A stretch of 64,000 nucleotides of DNA from Podarcis raffonei (taxonomy: Eukaryota; Chordata; Lepidosauria; Squamata; Lacertidae), in NCBI RefSeq assembly GCF_027172205.1, contig NC_070602.1:21484501-21548500 (forward strand). The letters are read 5' to 3'. Shown here one piece after another: positions 50,102 to 64,000 of the stretch (the first letter of the stretch is position 1; every line of letters begins with the position of its first letter). The notes under the pieces were generated by a model. That model saw nothing but the letters and a program-made list of their open reading frames with translations, was not told the DNA's origin and searched no databases. The position numbers and the translations under genes are program-made.

Positions 50102-51382
50102 TGTGGCGATCACACAGGGTTCCCGGACGTTTGACGATCTATTGATCCCTGCGCCACAATTGCGTGGCGATACCCGCCCCCTCCCACAGATGGAGTAAAT
50201 AAAGACACCGGACACAAGAATTTAGGTTAATGGGCGAAAATGGCCACAACTTTATTGATTAGAGGTAAGAGCGGTATTGGCTTTAGGCATTGGCCCTAAC
50301 AGACTATCCGGACTAACCGGGAAGGGTTAAACACCAACAGGGGGAGCCCCCCGTGATGCACATCCGTAGGCGCTCCCCAAGGGGTTACCGCTCGGGAGCG
50401 CGCTTTAGGCCCTAGCCTCCGTAGGTTTCGGACGAGGCGACGCCCCTCGGAGTCCTTTAACAGACCACCCTTCAAGATTTGGGGGAGGTGATGGCATTCC
50501 TCCCCCCCGACTTCATTTGCATGACAATGCCCCCTGCCAATGCCTAACCGCCAAAACCAAGGAGTTGTGACGTTTTGCTACGAGGTAGGCGAAAAAACCA
50601 AGTGGCTTCAAAATACAGCCAATTAGCCAAATGGAAAAACTCCTACCAGGCCCCTTGCGGCGACCAGCCGAAGCCCATAGCAAAGTCAGAAAGCAAACCT
50701 AGAGGGTGGGTGGGTGGGAAACCGCAGCAGCTGTAAGAGAGAAAAGGGGCGAGCCAGGGCTGCCCCGACCCTAAATGCTCCCTGGTGGGCCCGCCCCCAG
50801 CGCCAGCCGATTGGCTGACGCTGTGGGCGATGAATATTAATGCTAAGGGAATCCCTGCGACCCGCGGGACTGGCCCCAGCCCCGCGAGAAGTAGATGGGG
50901 GCGTGCGACCGCAACCCCACCCCCTCTTTAGGTCGGGAGTGGCTCTGTGCTCGCTTCCCCGCTGCCACAAACCCGTTACTCTCGGGTACACACTGAGTCC
51001 AGTCAGTTGTTAAAATTAAATCAAATAAACAAGTTTATTTTGTAAGCATTAACAAATATGGTTTCTCAGTTAATTTTCTTGTCAGTTTCTTAATCTTAGT
51101 TTCTTTACCGGCCTATACCTTTCTAATACCTTCTAACTGATTATCCCAACTGTATAACTGACTCCTCTTAACTGATTCTCTCACGTTCTCACATCAAACT
51201 AGCCCAACCCTCAGACTTATCCTCCCTCTCCCTTCTCTAACTCTCAACTGACTTCTTAACAACTCTAACACTAACTCTAACTTCTCCCCTTGGGTTCCTA
51301 TAGGTTAGTCATTTTACAATTAGTTAACCCTTTCCTTATGAACCCAGTATGATGTCACACACCTAGAAGGGCAAACGCCGCA
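50102..51382 (-). mobile_element. Solo LTR (same insertion as 34743-35230) interrupted by a second LTR-like insert
   Basis: Same ends and the same atgac duplication (50097-50101, 51383-51387) as in flank A-B. A 787-bp sequence is nested at 50158-50944. Fossil. Confidence 0.8.
50158..50944 (-). mobile_element. GC-rich LTR-like insertion nested in the solo LTR
   Basis: 787 bases absent from the A-B copy. On the minus strand a CCAAT box (50814-50810) and a GC-rich part precede an aataaa (50256-50251) about 100 bases from the end, an LTR-like order. One end (tgcgtggcga) resembles the host LTR end (tgtggcga). No clear target duplication; the LTR nature is inferred. Confidence 0.5.
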
Positions 51383-51387
51383 ATGAC

Positions 51388-53057
51388 CTTCCTTATTTTG
51401 CCACCCACAAAGTAAGTGGAGAATTTGAGGGAGGGCTATTTTCTCAGTTCTAGATTTTTAAAGACAGTGAGAGCCTCAGTTGGGCTCAGGAGGAAAAAAA
51501 ATAGTTTTCTTATCTTGGAAGAGCTTGGATGATTTCCAAGTTCATCCAAGGTAGGCTTGGGAGATCTTGCCCATCTATGCTCTGTGCCTTTCTTGAAGAT
51601 ATGCTTCCTAGGACTAGTAGATTTCTGGATCCAACTTAGTTCATTTCCCATACTTACTCAGAAGTTCAGTTGCATCCAGTGTTGCTATCTGTTCTTTAGA
51701 ACATGGTTACCCTTAAAGGAATTATTGGCAAACATTTGTAAATGTCAAGTCTCAAGGATGTTCTACTAGTTGAAAGGGGTAAAGATTTTAAAAGCTATTG
51801 ATTTCTGCAGCACCCTCCAAAGACTTTCCTTCTTAGCTCAGGCTGAAAGTGAAAGACATTTTGTTCTAGCACTGGGAAACTCCAAACTGAGTTTATTGGA
51901 ATATCTTTCCAAATAAAAATGTCTGCCTGTGCTTTATTATTAGCATTGACATACCTGCCAATCTCAGTGTACAGATCTATAGAAGGGTTACCAAAAAAGC
52001 TTATGTTGTCACTCAGTTAAACAACCTTGCTGTATCTCAGGTACGACATGCGAGGGAATGAAAAGGTCATCTCAGACAGGGGTCTCAACCCACCCAGCTT
52101 CTACAGCCTGCAGCAGTTCAACCCACCAAGTCAAGGTTGGAGATTTTGTTGCTGGACTGCAGCTCCCATTATCTCCAGCCACCTAGCCAATGAAATGGGA
52201 TTATGGGAGTTGTCCCAACTGAGCCCTCATGGCAAGAATGGGGAACCTGCAGCCCTTCAGATATTCCTGGACTCCAGCCCCCATCTGCCCCAGCCAACAT
52301 CAGGGGTGATGGGTGCAAGACTCCAACCACCGTTGAGGGTCGCCAGTTCCTCAGTGGTTGACTCAGATCCTTCCACTCTGATTGGCTTCATTTAGCCCAA
52401 AGAGTAACAAGACTCAGTGGCTAAAAAGCTTACATCTTGGCAGATTTTGCCCATCACACTCATACAGTGGCAGAGGAAGGGGGTGGGGGGTACAGTCTGC
52501 CCCGGATGTCATCATTGAGAGGTGTGTGACAAAATGAGTTTTTAAAAAATTGGGCTCATGAAATTTTTTGGAGTGACATGGTGGCTTAGGCACCTGCAAG
52601 TTTCGCGCTGCAATGTGGGATTTGTGTCTGCCTACTGCCTCTCCCTCAGACGCCCTACAGCTGAGGGGGAGGCGGCGGAGAGGCTCCTAGCATTGGAGAG
52701 GTTCGCCCCGCCCCCATGGGTGGCTCGACACACCCCTGGCTGCAGGACACGCCCATGCACCAGTCACTCCAGCAGCTAGCTACGCTGCTGCACACATATG
52801 CATATGAAGGGGCAAGAAAGATAAGAATGGGATTTTTTTGTGTGGGACTAATTTCTAAATCCTGCTATTTGTCCTTTGCAATAATGTCTTCAACATGGAA
52901 TAGTCCCTAGCACGATCCCCAAAGTAACATTTCAACAAATAGTCAGGTAAGAAGATAGGGCTCCACACGTGAGGAGATATTGTGTTATGGGTTTTTTGAA
53001 CAAAGATTTGCCAGGCTGCGACTTTTCCACATGTGCAGCCCTCCTGAGGCAGGCTTT
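51388..53057. repeat. Duplicated 3' flank of gene C
   Basis: Near-identical to 35236-36905. No gene or RNA is seen. Confidence 0.65.
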
Positions 53058-62820
<9,763 letters not shown>

Positions 62821-62925
62821 GGCACCAGCTAACAGTGACTCTAGACGAATTAATTTGCTTTCCAGTTTTATATACTCTGAGGAGGTCACATAGACATGGA
62901 CTTTCACCAATAGGAATTCTAGGTT
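62821..62925 (-). promoter_or_regulatory. Core promoter of gene C
   Basis: TATA (62866-62874), AGGTCA (62883-62888) and inverted CCAAT as in A and B. The 5' leader is 9 bases shorter than in A and B (one of two tgact repeats and the bases between are lost), bringing TATA closer to the ATG. Confidence 0.65.
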
Positions 62926-64000
62926 TCTCTGAGTAAATGAGATTAGCCATTAAGTAGATAAGGTTGTATAATCAAGAAATGAACTTCTCTGAACTTCAGT
63001 CTGTATCCTTTTTCTTCATTGATTAGTAAGGCAATGATAACGGCATTACTGTGCACAAGGTCTGTGATGTAAGACAACCAGGGGTTCAGGTTTTTTTCTG
63101 CCAAACATGGTAATATAGCCTTGAGGCAAATGGTTCTGCTTCTAAGGTGGTTTCAGGACCAGGTTCCTGCAGGAGAGCTTCTTGTATAGTCTGAGTGCTT
63201 GGTTGGAGGTTTCCTGCACCTCAGATGCTTGGAGCAACACACATTTAAAATAAATTACTGCAATTTTGGGCAAGTCTGGACTATTGGAACACACATATTT
63301 GAAATAAACTTGAAGGCAGGTCCATAATGGAACTCAGCCTTAGCACAAATACATCCCTGTTAGGAGACCTTGCAGCTTGGGTGAATTAGACTGAGAAGTT
63401 TACACACAGTTTCTGGATTTTTACTGCTTTATTCATGCAGGAACAAAATTATCTTGGCAAGAACTGTTTACAGGATGAGTAGAGATAAAAAGAGAGAGCA
63501 ATAGCAGGCGTCTTATCAGGAGAGAACAACAAAATGGTTCAGCTTTTACAGGTGGAGTTAACTTAGAAAAAGACTACGAGCAAATGCTGGCTTGTTGCTA
63601 CACAAATAGTGCTCTTGTGTGGTTTAAAGTAATACATGCATTAGCTAGAGGTTGAGGAGAAGGAAATTTATTTGCTTTCCCCCAACAATCCCATCTAGCA
63701 CTACCCACTAATGTGGACAGGACACACCAAGATAGATTTTGGAGACATAAACCTGGAAGTGCTTTTGTATTGATAAGACACACCATCATCGAAACAATGT
63801 GCCCTAGAGAGGACAAAACCATGGTCACTAGTGTACATGGTGACACAGAACATTAACTTCTTGTTTTCAATTGAACTTGTGGTTCAGTTCATAAACCAAA
63901 GTGCACCAGGTGTTCTTGCCAACAACTGTTGCTGCTCTGTGTGTGTGTGTTTTTTTTAATATTTTATTTAGGATTTTCTTGTTGTACAGCAATCTCCTGT
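62926..64000. repeat. Duplicated 5' flank of gene C
   Basis: Matches 25760-26640 and 44500-45735. Near 63870 it jumps to sequence equivalent to 46495, missing about 320 bases. At 63945-63988 a T-rich stretch interrupts the flank. No gene is seen. Confidence 0.65.

Overview
This is vertebrate nuclear DNA, almost certainly from a squamate reptile and most likely a lizard. Three things point there: a tandem array of intron-containing cytochrome P450 family 2 genes, a BovB LINE fragment together with a Sauria-type SINE (tRNA-like head, BovB-like tail), and L1, L2/CR1-like, Tigger, hAT-like and copia-type repeats. No microbial genes, CRISPR arrays or operons are present.

The backbone is a tandem segmental duplication. 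Three CYP2C-like genes lie on the minus strand: copy A (14906-25632), copy B (36906-44378) and copy C (53058-62820). In each, all nine exons have canonical GT/AG borders, the classic CYP2 exon sizes (183, 163, 150, 161, 177, 142, 188, 142, 182 bases) and an open 495-residue frame. All three therefore look functional. Between the genes lie related intergenic flanks: 3330-14905, 25633-36905, 44379-53057 and 62821-64000. The first flank ends on its left in the 5' flank of a further gene copy, so a fourth CYP2C gene or remnant probably lies just outside the window.

Window layout: 1-2819 is an L2/CR1-like LINE with an inverted 5' end. 2854-3329 is a short insertion carrying two tandem hammerhead-like motifs. 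3522-4138 is a BovB 3' fragment. 4641-12507 is a long L1 cut at its 3' end, with a second, shorter L1-related element (6215-8154) nested in its reverse transcriptase. 12508-14905 is flank with an L1 3' fragment. Then come gene A, with a twin-primed L1 in intron 3; a flank with two solo LTRs and a young copia-type element (28988-32679); gene B; a flank with a solo LTR, a Sauria SINE and a nested LTR pair; gene C, with a second copy of the short L1-related element in intron 1; and the 5' flank of C.

The duplicated units act as natural controls. Nearly every insertion has an empty counterpart in a sister unit, so boundaries, target duplications and relative ages can be read directly. The most novel items are: (i) a roughly 2 kb non-autonomous L1 companion with its own ~220-residue protein unrelated to the ORF1 or ORF2 of the long L1; (ii) tandem hammerhead-like motifs in a small mobile element, with a related motif in a palindromic element; (iii) an L1 whose 3' end sits 27 bases from the exon 4 acceptor of gene A; (iv) reciprocal loss of opposite arms of one inverted repeat in two sister flanks; (v) two independent insertions of one LTR family upstream of, and in the same orientation as, two of the P450 genes.
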